The notes under the pieces: generated by a model
Told to the model about the DNA's origin: nothing
Database searches by the model: none
What the model saw: the letters and a program-made list of their open reading frames with translations, nothing else
NCBI RefSeq assembly: GCF_026241195.1
Contig: NZ_JAPFQO010000003.1
Span: forward strand, 124,001-188,000
Source of the DNA: Pontibacter anaerobius
GTDB lineage: Bacteria; Bacteroidota; Bacteroidia; Cytophagales; Hymenobacteraceae
Length of the DNA: 64,000 bases
Direction of reading: 5' to 3'
Part shown: piece after piece, positions 36,304 through 45,565 of the stretch
How the letters are laid out: each line of letters opens with the position of its first letter
How positions within the stretch are numbered: position 1 is the stretch's first letter
Made by a program: the position numbers and the translations under genes

Positions 36304-37332
36304 ATGTCTGATTTTGATTTAGCGGAACATCCGCACAGAAGATACAACCCCCTGACAGGAGAGTGGGTGCTGGTGTCGCCGCACCGGGCCAAGCGCCCGT
36401 GGCAGGGGCAGCAGGAGGAGCAGAGCTGCGAGGAGCGTCCCGCGTATGACCCCGTCTGTTACCTTTGCCCCACCAATACACGGGCTAACGGCGAGCAGAA
36501 CCCGGACTACGAGTCTACCTATGTGTTCGACAATGATTTCGGGGCACTGCAGGCCGACGCGCCAGAGGGAGCTTATGTAGTGAGCAACCTGATCCGGGCC
36601 GAGAGTGAGCGCGGCATCTGCCGCGTGATCTGCTTTTCGCCCCGCCACGACCTGACGCTGGCCGACATGGAGGTACAGGATATCCGGAAGGTGGTGGATC
36701 TGTGGCAGCAGGAGTATGCCGGACTGGGCAGCCGCGACTTTATTAACTATGTGCAGATCTTCGAGAACAAAGGCTCGATCATGGGCTGCAGCAACCCGCA
36801 CCCGCACGGCCAGATCTGGGCGCAAAGCACCGTGCCGGTAGAGCCGGCCAAGGAAACAAAGCAACAGAGCTTATACTTTGAGCAGCACCAGCGCAGCCTG
36901 CTGGCCGATTACCTGGCCCTGGAGCTGGAGTCGCGCGAGCGGGTGGTGGCGGAGAACGGGCACTTTGTGGCCCTGGTGCCTTTCTGGGCCGTTTGGCCTT
37001 TCGAAACTATTGTGATCAGCAAGCGCCATTTCCAGCACATTGGGCAGATGACAGAGGAGGAGAAAGGCGATTTTAGCCAGATCATCAAGTCTGTAACCGC
37101 CGCTTATGACCGTGTGTTTGGCATATCGTTCCCGTACTCCTCCGGTATCCACCAAAGCCCGACCGACGGGCAGGAGTACCCAGGCTGGCACTTCCACATG
37201 CACTTTTATCCGCCGCTGCTGCGCTCGGCCACCGTCAAGAAATTTATGGTGGGCTACGAGATGATGGGCAACCCGCAGCGCGACATAACCCCCGAGGCGG
37301 CCGCTGACATGCTCCGCAGCCTGGTGCGCTAA
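36304..37332 (+). CDS. galT: Galactose-1-phosphate uridylyltransferase
   Basis: Start at 36304 ([21 protein letters not shown]), where conservation begins; 342 aa. Class I GalT: zinc-site Cys pair in VCYLCPTN, catalytic H-P-H in [15 protein letters not shown], and the C-terminal HFQH and [10 protein letters not shown] motifs. It swaps UMP between UDP-glucose and galactose 1-phosphate in the Leloir pathway. galE and galM are not in the window. Confidence 0.96.
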   Translation: MSDFDLAEHPHRRYNPLTGEWVLVSPHRAKRPWQGQQEEQSCEERPAYDPVCYLCPTNTRANGEQNPDYESTYVFDNDFGALQADAPEGAYVVSNLIRAESERGICRVICFSPRHDLTLADMEVQDIRKVVDLWQQEYAGLGSRDFINYVQIFENKGSIMGCSNPHPHGQIWAQSTVPVEPAKETKQQSLYFEQHQRSLLADYLALELESRERVVAENGHFVALVPFWAVWPFETIVISKRHFQHIGQMTEEEKGDFSQIIKSVTAAYDRVFGISFPYSSGIHQSPTDGQEYPGWHFHMHFYPPLLRSATVKKFMVGYEMMGNPQRDITPEAAADMLRSLVR

Positions 37333-37349
37333 GTATAAGCCGGTTTACA

Positions 37350-37388
37350 TAAGCCATCTGCCCTGAACAAAGGGCAGATGGCTTATTT
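37350..37388 (+). terminator. Intrinsic terminator after galT
   Basis: A 14-bp stem AAGCCATCTGCCCT / AGGGCAGATGGCTT with a short loop, then ATTTTA. The following symporter gene therefore needs its own promoter or read-through. Confidence 0.82.
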
Positions 37389-37460
37389 TATAAATTAAAG
37401 CTGAGATATGTATAAATCAGAACTAATATTATATATTAGCTACCCAAAAACTGTTAATAG

Positions 37461-39038
37461 ATGAATTTTTCTACGCTCGACTTTATTGTATTCATAGGCT
37501 ACTGCCTGCTCATCATTGTTTTCGGCATCTGGATATCCCGTGAGAAAAAGGGGCATACCAAGAACTCTACCGACTACTTTCTGGCCAGCAAGTCGCTGCC
37601 TTGGTGGGCTATCGGTGCCTCACTCATCGCCTCTAACATTTCGGCAGAGCAGTTTATCGGTATGTCCGGTTCCGGCTTCGCGATTGGCTTGGGTATTGCC
37701 AGCTACGAGTTTATGGCGGCTGCCACGCTTATCATCGTAGCCAAGTTCTTTCTCCCGATCTACATCAAAGAAGGCATTTTTACGATGCCGCAGTTCCTGA
37801 AGCTGCGCTACGATGACCGTATCCGTACCAGTTTGGCCGTTTTCTGGATCATGCTCTACATTTTCGTAAACCTGACCACGGTGCTGTACCTGTCTGCGCT
37901 GGCACTGAGCGTAGTGCTGGATGTGAGCACAACCTATGCCATCATCGGTCTGGCTGTGGTGGCAGTGTCTTACTCTATCTACGGTGGTCTGAAAGCCGTA
38001 GCCTGGACAGACGTGATACAGGTGATTTTCCTGATTTTTGGTGGCTTGGTAACCACTTACCTGGCGCTGGATGCCGTGAGTGGCGGAACCGGCCCTTTTA
38101 ATGGTATGAGCATGTTGCTGGAGAAGGCTCCGGAGAAGTTCGATATGATTCTTTCTGAAGAGAACCCGTTCTACAAAGACCTGCCAGGCATGACCGTGCT
38201 TTTCGGAGGTATGTGGATTGCCAACATCAGCTACTGGGGCTTTAACCAGTACATTGTACAGCGTGCCCTGGCCGCTAAAAGCGTGAAAGAAGTACAGTGG
38301 GGCCTGGTTTTCGCCGCCTTCCTGAAGCTTTTGATTCCGTTGGTAGTAGTAATTCCGGGTATCGCGGCCTTTGCCCTGAACGCTGAGATCAGCCGCTACG
38401 ACGAGGCATACCCATGGCTGCTTGGTAACCTGGTGCCTACCGGCCTGAAAGGTCTTGCGTTTGCCGCACTTATCGCTGCTGCCCTGTCGTCGCTGAGCTC
38501 TATGATGAACTCTACGGCTACGATCTTTACCATGGATATTTATAAATCTCATCTGAAGAAAGACGCTACCGAGAACCAGATGGTGATGGTGGGCCGACTG
38601 GTGAGTTTAACCGCCATTATTATTGCGGTGCTGGTGGCTGAGCCGCTGTTAGGTGGCGAGGAACAGATCTTCCAGTTCATCCAGAAATACACGGGTTACG
38701 TGAGCCCGGGTATCGTGGTGCTGTTCCTGTTCGGCCTGTTCTGGAAAAGAGCGACCTCTAACGCTGCACTGGCTACGGCCATCGCCTCTGTACCATTCAG
38801 TATCATCATCGATATTACCTTCCCAACTATGCCGTTCCTGGACCAGATGGGGCTTGTGTTCCTGCTGCTGTCAGCGCTGATGGTGGGCTACTCGCTGTTT
38901 GAGAACAACGTGCGTGGCAAGTATCCGGAAAACACGGTTTACATTGAAAAAGGGCTTTTCAAAACGGACAGCATTTTTAACGTTACCGCAATGGCTATCA
39001 TTCTTGTGCTGGCCGCTATCTACATCATTTTCTGGTAA
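37461..39038 (+). CDS. SLC5-family sodium:sugar symporter
   Basis: 525 aa, about fourteen hydrophobic helices, inner membrane. SSS-family features: STDYFLASKSLPWWAIGASL, NISAEQFIGMSGSGFAIGLG (sodium/sugar site in helix 1-2), WGFNQYIVQRALAAKS and LAFAALIAAALSSLSSMMNS. The SGLT-like pattern and the preceding GH2-galK-galT genes make galactose (or glucose) the likely cargo. Not decidable by sequence alone. Codons carry few TATACTT motifs compared with neighbours. Confidence 0.9.
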   Translation: MNFSTLDFIVFIGYCLLIIVFGIWISREKKGHTKNSTDYFLASKSLPWWAIGASLIASNISAEQFIGMSGSGFAIGLGIASYEFMAAATLIIVAKFFLPIYIKEGIFTMPQFLKLRYDDRIRTSLAVFWIMLYIFVNLTTVLYLSALALSVVLDVSTTYAIIGLAVVAVSYSIYGGLKAVAWTDVIQVIFLIFGGLVTTYLALDAVSGGTGPFNGMSMLLEKAPEKFDMILSEENPFYKDLPGMTVLFGGMWIANISYWGFNQYIVQRALAAKSVKEVQWGLVFAAFLKLLIPLVVVIPGIAAFALNAEISRYDEAYPWLLGNLVPTGLKGLAFAALIAAALSSLSSMMNSTATIFTMDIYKSHLKKDATENQMVMVGRLVSLTAIIIAVLVAEPLLGGEEQIFQFIQKYTGYVSPGIVVLFLFGLFWKRATSNAALATAIASVPFSIIIDITFPTMPFLDQMGLVFLLLSALMVGYSLFENNVRGKYPENTVYIEKGLFKTDSIFNVTAMAIILVLAAIYIIFW

Positions 39039-39082
39039 CGGAATTTTATACTTTGGGCGTCGCGGCAGCGGCAGGCCCAGCA

Positions 39083-39122
39083 ACAGGAAGAGCCGGTATT
39101 AGTACCGGCTCTTCCTGTTTTA
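39083..39122 (+). terminator. Intrinsic terminator after the symporter
   Basis: Perfect 16-bp stem ACAGGAAGAGCCGGTA / TACCGGCTCTTCCTGT with loop TTAG, then TTTTAT. Confidence 0.93.
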
Positions 39123-39129
39123 TGACCCT

Positions 39130-39456
39130 TTATCTGCAAGTATAAAGGAAGAACATGGCTTCTTTGCGCAGCCATTCAGTGTTCCAATCCAAAGCTATAC
39201 AGTCCCCTGCCACCCTGGTAGATCCAACTCCTGCCTCCATTTGCTGCCAAACATTCTGACCCTCTTTCATGCCCGGCGCGGTAAGCAGAGTTTCGCCTGA
39301 GGCAGTTACAACCTTCCGGGTATAGGTGGCGCTTGTCTGTACATCTCAGAGCCACAGTACCGAGTACGGCACAGGAACCGATAAAACCCAGCCAGAGCTT
39401 CTCTTATTTATTGAGATATTAAGGCTGCTTTCCTGCCTTGTGCTAACTAAGGTCAT
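39130..39456 (-). pseudogene. norB: Quinol-type nitric oxide reductase (qNor) N-terminal relic
   Basis: Three reading frames must be joined: KLWLGFIGSCAVLGTVAL, then GSEMYRQAPPIPG, then RKVVTASGETLLTAPGMKEG with QNVWQQMEAGVGSTRVAG and LDWNTEWLRKEAM. Together they follow the N-terminus of single-subunit qNor (membrane helix, SEIYRxAPPIP, VVTASGETLxT, GQxVWQ, APDWxADWL). Single missing bases between pieces explain two of the shifts. The catalytic heme-copper body (~650 residues) is gone; a TAA ends the last piece at 39130-39132. It lies divergent from the nos operon across a shared control region. Confidence 0.75.
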
Positions 39457-39532
39457 CACCTTACCTGTTTATTATACTTTTTCAGCTTTATCACCTGGCG
39501 ATAGCCCAAGGCTTACCGGTAGCACCCAAGAA

Positions 39533-39548
39533 AATGACATATGTCATT
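39533..39548. promoter_or_regulatory. CRP/FNR-type dyad upstream of the nos operon
   Basis: AATGACATATGTCATT, a perfect 16-bp palindrome. Its centre lies about 64 bp upstream of the start point predicted from the -7 box at 39592, an activator-like distance. It also sits about 80 bp above the norB relic on the other strand. Similar dyads occur at 50674, 50743 and 56795. Confidence 0.65.
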
Positions 39549-39591
39549 ATTAAAAGAGATTAAGGTCTTTTATTTGCAGCATGCCCTCCCA

Positions 39592-39599
39592 TACTTTTG
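39592..39599 (+). promoter_or_regulatory. Candidate -7 box of the nos operon
   Basis: TACTTTTG matches TAnnTTTG; TTTG at 39573-39576 could be a -33 element, with spacing slightly short. It precedes the cytochrome c gene by about 50-100 nt depending on the start. Confidence 0.5.
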
Positions 39600-39651
39600 T
39601 AGTGTAATCGATCACCAAATTTTCTAGACACTGCTAAAATCTTACACTAAC

Positions 39652-40185
39652 ATGAAAAAGTACCTTAATATTCCGAAAGAGTTAAAGACTGTCAGAATGT
39701 TTAAACCGCTGCAGTTGAGCCTGATAGCTATGCTGTTTAGCACCATGCTGTTCAGTTGCTCATCAGGAGACAGCGAGAACACCGCTGCCACTGAAGAAGG
39801 AGAGCCAGGGCTGGCACAACAGGCCGAAGCGCCAGCTGAAGACGACGGAAAAGGAGTAGGACCCGTGACCACAGTTGATCTGGGCGAGGGTATAAACGAG
39901 GAGCTAGCCGCCCAGGGCAAAACCATTTTTGAGGGCAAGTGCTCTGCCTGCCACCAACTGTCCGATCAGAAGGTGGTAGGCCCTGGCCTGGCCGGTGTAA
40001 CCGAGAACCGCAAGCCTGAGTGGATCATGAACATGATTATCAACCCGGAGGAAATGACCAAGAAGGACCCTGCTGCCAAGAAACTGCTGGCAGAGCACTT
40101 AACCCAGATGACCAACCAGAACGTGACGGAGCAGGATGCCAGAGCTATTCTGGAGTTCCTGAGACAAAACGATCAGAATAGCTAA
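39652..40185 (+). CDS. Lipoprotein class I cytochrome c of the nos operon
   Basis: 177 aa from ATG 39652; an internal ATG at 39697 (MFKPLQLSLIAMLFSTMLFSC) gives a better lipoprotein signal and may be the true start. The lipobox is LFSC. A low-complexity acidic linker follows, then a cytochrome c domain with CSACH (Cys97, Cys100, His101) and a likely Met ligand in the NMI/EEMTKKD or LTQM region. Located 32 bp before nosZ, it is the natural electron donor to N2O reductase here, since no nosR is present. The control dyad and -7 box lie upstream. Confidence 0.88.
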   Translation: MKKYLNIPKELKTVRMFKPLQLSLIAMLFSTMLFSCSSGDSENTAATEEGEPGLAQQAEAPAEDDGKGVGPVTTVDLGEGINEELAAQGKTIFEGKCSACHQLSDQKVVGPGLAGVTENRKPEWIMNMIINPEEMTKKDPAAKKLLAEHLTQMTNQNVTEQDARAILEFLRQNDQNS

Positions 40186-40217
40186 TAAGGAAACACATCC
40201 ACACAAACCATACTTTT

Positions 40218-42254
40218 ATGGAAACTTTAATCAATAAACTAAAAAAAGCAGCCCCTAAAGCCGCCCTGCTGATGGCAGTGGCAGCCGGCGCTGCACTACA
40301 GGGGTGCAGCAAGATGGGTGGCGAAGGCAGTGCCACCGCTCAAGGCTTGTCTGAGGATGCTGCCTCAGCAGTATATGTAGCTCCAGGCAAGCACGATGAG
40401 CTGTACTCCTTCCTGTCCGGTGGCTTTAACGGGCAGGTATCAGTGTACGGCCTTCCTTCCGGACGCTTGCTGAAGATCATCCCGGTGTTCACGCAGCATG
40501 GTGAGAACGGCTGGGGGTATAACGAGGAAACAAAGGCAATGCTGCAGACATCGCATGGTTTCGTGCCCTGGGATGACCTGCACCACCCTAAGCTCTCGCG
40601 CACTGATGGCCAGACAGACGGCCGCTGGCTGTTCGTGAACGGTAACAACACCCCACGCGTGGCCCGTATCGACCTGAAAACGTTTGAGACGGTGGAGATC
40701 ATGGAGATCCCGAACTCGGCAGGTAATCACTGCTCGCCGTACCCAACTAACAACAACGAGTACGTCATCGCAGGTACGCGCTTCTCCGTTCCGCTGGATA
40801 TGAAAGGCGGTACCAAAGACGTGGCACTGGATAAGTATGGTGAGGAGTTCCGTGGCTCTATCTCTTTCATTAAGATAGACAAAGAGCACGGCGACATGGA
40901 CCTGGATTTCCAGATCCTGGTGCCTGGCTTCGACTACGACTTAGCTAATGGTGGCAAAGGCCCGTCAGAAGACTGGGTGTTCTTTACAACCTATAACTCT
41001 GAGCAGGCCGGTACTTTAAAAGAAGTAGGTGCCTCGCAGAACGATAAGGACTACCTGGCTGCTGTTAACTGGAAGCTGGCCGCCAAGTATGCCGCAGAAG
41101 GCAAGGCCCGTGAAATGCCGGCCAACTACTACCACAACAAATTGGACGAGGGCACGCACGTAGCCAAATCTACGGTGAAGAAGAAAGTGCGCTACCTGCT
41201 GCCGGAAGAGTGCCCAGGCATGATGTACCTGCTGCCTGCGCCTAAATCACCGCACGGCATCGACGTGGACCCAACAGGTGAGCACATGGTGGTGAGCGGC
41301 AAACTGGCCTCTGCTATTCCGGTGTTCTCTTTCTCTAAGATGCAGGATGCCATTAAGAATAAGCAGTTCGACGGCGAGAAGAACGGTATTCCGGTGCTGA
41401 AGTATGAGTCTGTGCTGAAAGGCGAAGTGAAAGAGCCGGGCTTAGGGCCATTGCACACGGAGTTCGACGGTAAAGGCAACGCCTATACTTCTATGTTCGT
41501 GTCATCTGAAGTGGTGAAGTGGAAGGTGAACGATCTGCAGGTTGTGGACAGAATCCCGGTTTACTACTCAGTAGGTCACTTGATGATACCTGGTGGCGAT
41601 ACAAAGGAGCCGCATGGTAAGTACCTGGTGGCCATGAACAAGATCACCAAAGACCGTTACCTGCCAACTGGCCCGGAACTGGCGCACTCCGCACAGCTGA
41701 TCGACATCTCCGGCGAGAAAATGAAGTTGCTGCTCGACTTCCCGACCGTGGCTGAACCGCACTACGCACAGGCTATCACTGCCGATAAGGTAGCGCCAAA
41801 CAGCACCAAGTTCTACAAGCTGGATGAGAACACCCACCCACACGCCGCGAAGAAAGAGGCTGATGCCAGCGTGGTGCGTGAAGGTAAGAACAAGGTGCGC
41901 GTGAAGATGACCGCCATCCGCAGCCACATGACCCCGGACAATATCGAGGGGATACAGGTAGGTGACACTGTGCTCTTCCACGTAACCAACCTGGAGCAGG
42001 ACTGGGACGTACCGCACGGTTTCGCGATGATGGGAGCCAACACAGCCGAGACCCTGATCATGCCAGGCGCTACGCAAACCCTGAAATGGGTGGCTAAGAA
42101 AGAAGGCGTGTATCCGTTCTACTGTACAGATTTCTGCTCTGCGCTGCACCAGGAAATGCAAGGCTACATTCGAGTATCTCCAAAAGGGTCTAACGTGCCG
42201 ATTAAATTCTCTACCGGTAAGAAGAAAGAGGCACCAGTAGCCTCTGCCAACTAA
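40218..42254 (+). CDS. nosZ: Nitrous oxide reductase, clade II type, lipoprotein
   Basis: 678 aa. The N-terminus is a Sec/lipoprotein signal (AGAALQGC), not the twin-arginine leader of clade I NosZ. CuZ histidines of the beta-propeller are visible: His122-His123 in DDLHHPKL and His171 in GNHCSPYP, among others. The C-terminal CuA cupredoxin has Cys636, Cys640, His644 and Met647 in FYCTDFCSALHQEM. It reduces N2O to N2 in the periplasm. The preceding cytochrome c probably feeds it; nosL, nosD, nosF and nosY follow for copper delivery and maturation. All key ligands I looked for are present, so it should be functional. Confidence 0.96.
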   Translation: METLINKLKKAAPKAALLMAVAAGAALQGCSKMGGEGSATAQGLSEDAASAVYVAPGKHDELYSFLSGGFNGQVSVYGLPSGRLLKIIPVFTQHGENGWGYNEETKAMLQTSHGFVPWDDLHHPKLSRTDGQTDGRWLFVNGNNTPRVARIDLKTFETVEIMEIPNSAGNHCSPYPTNNNEYVIAGTRFSVPLDMKGGTKDVALDKYGEEFRGSISFIKIDKEHGDMDLDFQILVPGFDYDLANGGKGPSEDWVFFTTYNSEQAGTLKEVGASQNDKDYLAAVNWKLAAKYAAEGKAREMPANYYHNKLDEGTHVAKSTVKKKVRYLLPEECPGMMYLLPAPKSPHGIDVDPTGEHMVVSGKLASAIPVFSFSKMQDAIKNKQFDGEKNGIPVLKYESVLKGEVKEPGLGPLHTEFDGKGNAYTSMFVSSEVVKWKVNDLQVVDRIPVYYSVGHLMIPGGDTKEPHGKYLVAMNKITKDRYLPTGPELAHSAQLIDISGEKMKLLLDFPTVAEPHYAQAITADKVAPNSTKFYKLDENTHPHAAKKEADASVVREGKNKVRVKMTAIRSHMTPDNIEGIQVGDTVLFHVTNLEQDWDVPHGFAMMGANTAETLIMPGATQTLKWVAKKEGVYPFYCTDFCSALHQEMQGYIRVSPKGSNVPIKFSTGKKKEAPVASAN

Positions 42255-42267
42255 GGTCTAACTGGAA

Positions 42268-42307
42268 AACCAGCGGAGGGAGCCACGGTAACCTCTGCTG
42301 GTTATTT
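42268..42307 (+). terminator. Hairpin after nosZ, possible attenuator
   Basis: AACCAGCGGAGG / CCTCTGCTGGTT, 12 bp with one G:T pair, followed by ATTT. As the nos genes continue downstream, this may only partly terminate, favouring nosZ over accessory genes. Confidence 0.6.
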
Positions 42308-42348
42308 AACCTGAGTTGCGGGTTATACTTATACTTGAGATTCAACTT

Positions 42349-42410
42349 TCCCAAAGTCCCCCTTGGGGGTAGGGGCCCTCGATAAAGAAGGGGGTAGGGG
42401 GATGTTTAAC
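42349..42410. repeat. C/G-rich palindromic repeat within the nos cluster
   Basis: TCCCCCTTGGGGG then a CCCCTAC/GTAGGGG-type dyad around 42360-42403, a degenerate member of the C-rich family. The rest of the 286-bp gap holds no gene. Confidence 0.6.
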
Positions 42411-42540
42411 GGTAACAAAAGACTTTGCCTTTAGCTTTACACCCCTGTAGTCCCCTCAAGGGAACAATCGCATAGAATAGGGTTCGCAAGTATACTTCTA
42501 CCCATCAACTCAAATACTTTTCACCTTAACTGATAAAAGG

Positions 42541-43152
42541 ATGAAAGCCTATACCAAAGTGCTGATGATTGTGGCGGCATTATCTCTGGGCCTGCTGTTT
42601 ATGTTCCCGATGTGGAAGATATACCTCAAAGCCCCACAATACCCTGAGGGATTGGAACTGCACATCTGGGTGAATAAACTTGGCGGCAGCTCCGACCATG
42701 TGCTGCAGAACTTTAACATTCTTAACCACTACATCGGTATGGAGCCAATCCACGCCGAATCGTTCGCAGAGCTGGAATACATGCCTTACATCGTGATCTT
42801 TTTTATGATAACCGGTGTGCTGGTGGCCCTGATAGGCAGAAACAAACTGGTGCTGGGCTGGAGTGGTTTGCTGATGGTTGGCGGAGCCGTGGGTATACTT
42901 GACTTCTACCTGTGGCTTGTAAAATTCGGCACGAACCTGAGCCCCGAGGCCCCGATCAAGGTGCCGGGCATGACCTACATTCCGCCTTTGCTGGGCAACA
43001 AAACGCTGCTAAACTTCGATGCGCTCTCTTTACCTGCGCTGGGCAGCCTGGGTATCTTGTTGGGCATCACGCTGTCGCTGCTGGTATACTTCCTGAACCG
43101 GAGCACAAATCCGAAAAAGCAGACTTCAAAAGCAAAACACGCATTCGTATGA
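42541..43152 (+). CDS. NosB-like membrane protein of the nos cluster
   Basis: 203 aa with four or five hydrophobic segments (about 7-27, 83-102, 106-125, 165-185). I do not recognise catalytic motifs. Between helices it has a periplasmic loop with HIWVNKLGG and LQNFNILNHYIG containing conserved-looking His residues. Clade II nos clusters carry a multi-pass protein of unknown function (NosB) just after nosZ, and position and topology fit. The stop overlaps the nosL start in an ATGA, so both are co-translated. Confidence 0.65.
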   Translation: MKAYTKVLMIVAALSLGLLFMFPMWKIYLKAPQYPEGLELHIWVNKLGGSSDHVLQNFNILNHYIGMEPIHAESFAELEYMPYIVIFFMITGVLVALIGRNKLVLGWSGLLMVGGAVGILDFYLWLVKFGTNLSPEAPIKVPGMTYIPPLLGNKTLLNFDALSLPALGSLGILLGITLSLLVYFLNRSTNPKKQTSKAKHAFV

Positions 43153-43610
43153 AAACATTACTGCATCTACTTAGCCTTGCACTGCTGCTAGCGATAATAG
43201 CTGGTTGCCAGCCGGAGCCAAAACCCATCGCTTACGGGCAGGCCAACTGCGCCCACTGTAACATGACGGTGGCCGATAGCCGCTACGGGGCCGAACTGGT
43301 GAACGACAAAGGCAAAGCCATCTTTTTCGACTCGGCGGAGTGCCTGATGACCTACGTTAAAGAACAGCCGGAGCAGGCAGAGAAGGCTGCCTTTTTACTG
43401 GTGACGGACTTTACCCGGCCAAACGAACTGATTGACGCACGCAACGCGCACTTTCTGCAGACAAAAGAACTGCCAAGCCCGATGGGTATGTACATGACGG
43501 CGGTAACCGATAAAGCTGCTGCTACCAAAATGCAACAGGAGCTTGGCGGCCGCCTGCTAACCTGGAACGAAGCGGTTACAGCCGTACAGAACAATGAGAG
43601 ACCTGAGTAA
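43149..43610 (+). CDS. nosL: NosL copper chaperone lipoprotein
   Basis: Start at 43149 overlaps the previous stop; 153 aa. The lipobox is LAIIAGC. The NosL signature follows: ANCAHCNMTVADSRYGAEL (Cys-x-x-Cys-x-Met copper-binding region) and FDSAECLMTY. It anchors in the outer or inner membrane facing the periplasm and delivers copper for the CuZ site of NosZ. The 3' end overlaps the nosD start by 17 nt. Confidence 0.93.
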   Translation: MKTLLHLLSLALLLAIIAGCQPEPKPIAYGQANCAHCNMTVADSRYGAELVNDKGKAIFFDSAECLMTYVKEQPEQAEKAAFLLVTDFTRPNELIDARNAHFLQTKELPSPMGMYMTAVTDKAAATKMQQELGGRLLTWNEAVTAVQNNERPE

Positions 43611-44892
43611 ACATACCACTTTTATACTTGCCACTTTGGTGTTGCTGCTGTTGGCCCCGCTGGCCTACGGTAGTACGCTCAGGGTGTGCGAGTCGTGCGA
43701 GTATACATCGATAAGACAGGCCGTGGCCAAAGCTAAACCCGGTGACACGGTGCTGATTGACGGGGGCGTTTACCAGGAGCATGGCATCGAGATAAACAAA
43801 CCCATTACCATTGTTGGCCGCAACAACCCGGTGATTGACGGTAACTTTAAAGGCCAGATCGTGACGGTTACGGCAGACAACGTGACCATAGAAGGCCTCA
43901 CCATAAAGAACATAGCCACCAGCTACACCCGCGACGATGCCGCCATACGTGTGATCGAGCGCAGCAACATCCGCATACTCAACAACACCATCCAGAAAAC
44001 ATACTTTGGCATTTACCTGCAGAACTCTGAGAACTGCGTGATAAAGGGCAATACAGTTATAGGCCAGGATGTAACCGGCCTGAACGAGTCGGCGCTAGGC
44101 AACGCCATACATTTGTGGTACTGCGACAATACCGTAATCAGCAATAACAGGGTAGAGGGCCACCGCGACGGTATTTACCTGGAGTTTGTAAAAGACAGTG
44201 AGATAAAGGATAACCTGAGCCAGGCGAACCAGCGCTACGGGCTACACTTTATGTTCTCCGATCGCAATGTGTACACCCACAACATTTTCCGTAAAAACGG
44301 GGCTGGCGTGGCCGTGATGTATACGAAGGGCATCCGGATGGAACATAACACCTTTGAGGGCAACTGGGGCGCGGCGGCCTATGGTTTGCTGCTGAAAGAG
44401 ATCAGCAACAGCGTGATACGCAATAACACGTTCCGTCGCAATACCACGGGCATTTACATGGAAAGCTCTAGCCGCCTGGATATCAAGCAGAACGAATTCG
44501 ACAGAAACGGCTGGGCCATCAGGCTGCTGAGCAGCTGCATTCAGGACACGTTCCGGCTCAACAACTTTACCGGCAACTCCTTTGATGTGAGCACCAACGG
44601 CAACCCCACCATGAACCTGTTCGAGCACAACTACTGGGATAAGTACAGCGGCTACGATCTGGATAAAGATAGAATTGGCGATGTGCCTTACCGCCCGGTT
44701 AGCCTGTACTCGATGCTGGTGGAGCAGGTGCCGCCTTCGGTTATGTTTATGCGCAGCTTTATGGTGGATTTGATGGACAACATAGAGAAGGTGCTGCCCA
44801 GCTTTATACCTGAGAATTTGGTGGATGAACAACCCATGATGAGGAAGATTGATTATGATAACGATAGAAAACTTACGCAAGTCGTACGGTAA
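43594..44892 (+). CDS. nosD: NosD periplasmic copper-site maturation protein
   Basis: 432 aa; signal peptide (LATLVLLLLAPLAYG). The body is a right-handed parallel beta-helix with repeated N-N-T/I-x-N turns (NSENCVIKGNTVIGQD, NVYTHNIFRKNGAGVAVMYT, SNSVIRNNTFRRNTTGIYM). NosD works with the NosFY ABC complex to receive copper from NosL and insert it into NosZ. It overlaps both nosL and nosF, consistent with tight operon packing. Confidence 0.93.
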   Translation: MRDLSKHTTFILATLVLLLLAPLAYGSTLRVCESCEYTSIRQAVAKAKPGDTVLIDGGVYQEHGIEINKPITIVGRNNPVIDGNFKGQIVTVTADNVTIEGLTIKNIATSYTRDDAAIRVIERSNIRILNNTIQKTYFGIYLQNSENCVIKGNTVIGQDVTGLNESALGNAIHLWYCDNTVISNNRVEGHRDGIYLEFVKDSEIKDNLSQANQRYGLHFMFSDRNVYTHNIFRKNGAGVAVMYTKGIRMEHNTFEGNWGAAAYGLLLKEISNSVIRNNTFRRNTTGIYMESSSRLDIKQNEFDRNGWAIRLLSSCIQDTFRLNNFTGNSFDVSTNGNPTMNLFEHNYWDKYSGYDLDKDRIGDVPYRPVSLYSMLVEQVPPSVMFMRSFMVDLMDNIEKVLPSFIPENLVDEQPMMRKIDYDNDRKLTQVVR

Positions 44893-45562
44893 GCTGCAGG
44901 TGCTCAAGGATGTGAGTGTCAGCTTCGGCGAAGGCAGGGTAGTGTCGGTCATCGGGCCAAACGGCTCCGGCAAAACCACTATGGGCAAGTGCATCCTTGG
45001 CATGGTGCTACCAGATGCCGGCGACATAAAAATTGGCGGGCAAAGTATACTTCGGCAGCACGCCTACCGCAGCCAGATCGGCTATATGCCGCAGATCGGC
45101 CGCTACCCCGAAAACATGAAGATCCGGCAGGTGATCCAGATGATCCGCGACATCAGAAAAGATGCCCCTGTGGTGGACGAGGAACTGATCGGGCTGTATG
45201 GCCTGAAGGAGATGTATGAGAAGCGTATGGGCGCTTTGTCGGGCGGCACCAAGCAGAAGGTAAGCGCCGCGCTGGCCTTTATGTTTAACCCGCAGATACT
45301 GATACTCGACGAACCCACCGCCGGCCTTGACCCCATTTCGGCTGAGATCCTGAAGTGCAAAATCCTGAAGGAGAAGAAAAAAGGGAAGCTTATACTTATA
45401 ACCTCGCACATTATGAGCGAGGTGGAAGAGGTGGCCGATGAGGTGATTTGCCTGGTGGACGGGCAACTGAAGTTCCACGAGACCATCGCTAGTATAAAGG
45501 CCCACACCAACGAGGAGCGCCTGAGCAAGGCCATCGCCAAAATCATGAACGAGGAGGACTAA
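44849..45562 (+). CDS. nosF: NosF ABC transporter ATPase
   Basis: 237 aa. Walker A GPNGSGKTTMGK, Q-loop YMPQIGRYPE, signature LSGGTKQKV, Walker B ILILDEPTAGLDP and H-loop ITSHIMS. The start at 44849 overlaps the nosD end by 44 nt; a second ATG at 44855 (MITIENLRKSYG) is equally good. It powers the NosDFY maturation complex at the inner membrane. Confidence 0.92.
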   Translation: MIMITIENLRKSYGKLQVLKDVSVSFGEGRVVSVIGPNGSGKTTMGKCILGMVLPDAGDIKIGGQSILRQHAYRSQIGYMPQIGRYPENMKIRQVIQMIRDIRKDAPVVDEELIGLYGLKEMYEKRMGALSGGTKQKVSAALAFMFNPQILILDEPTAGLDPISAEILKCKILKEKKKGKLILITSHIMSEVEEVADEVICLVDGQLKFHETIASIKAHTNEERLSKAIAKIMNEED

Positions 45563-45565
45563 GCT

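Noticed and set aside
39326..39553. 75-codon plus-strand frame
   Set aside because: Opposite strand shows qNor similarity in three frames, a better explanation.
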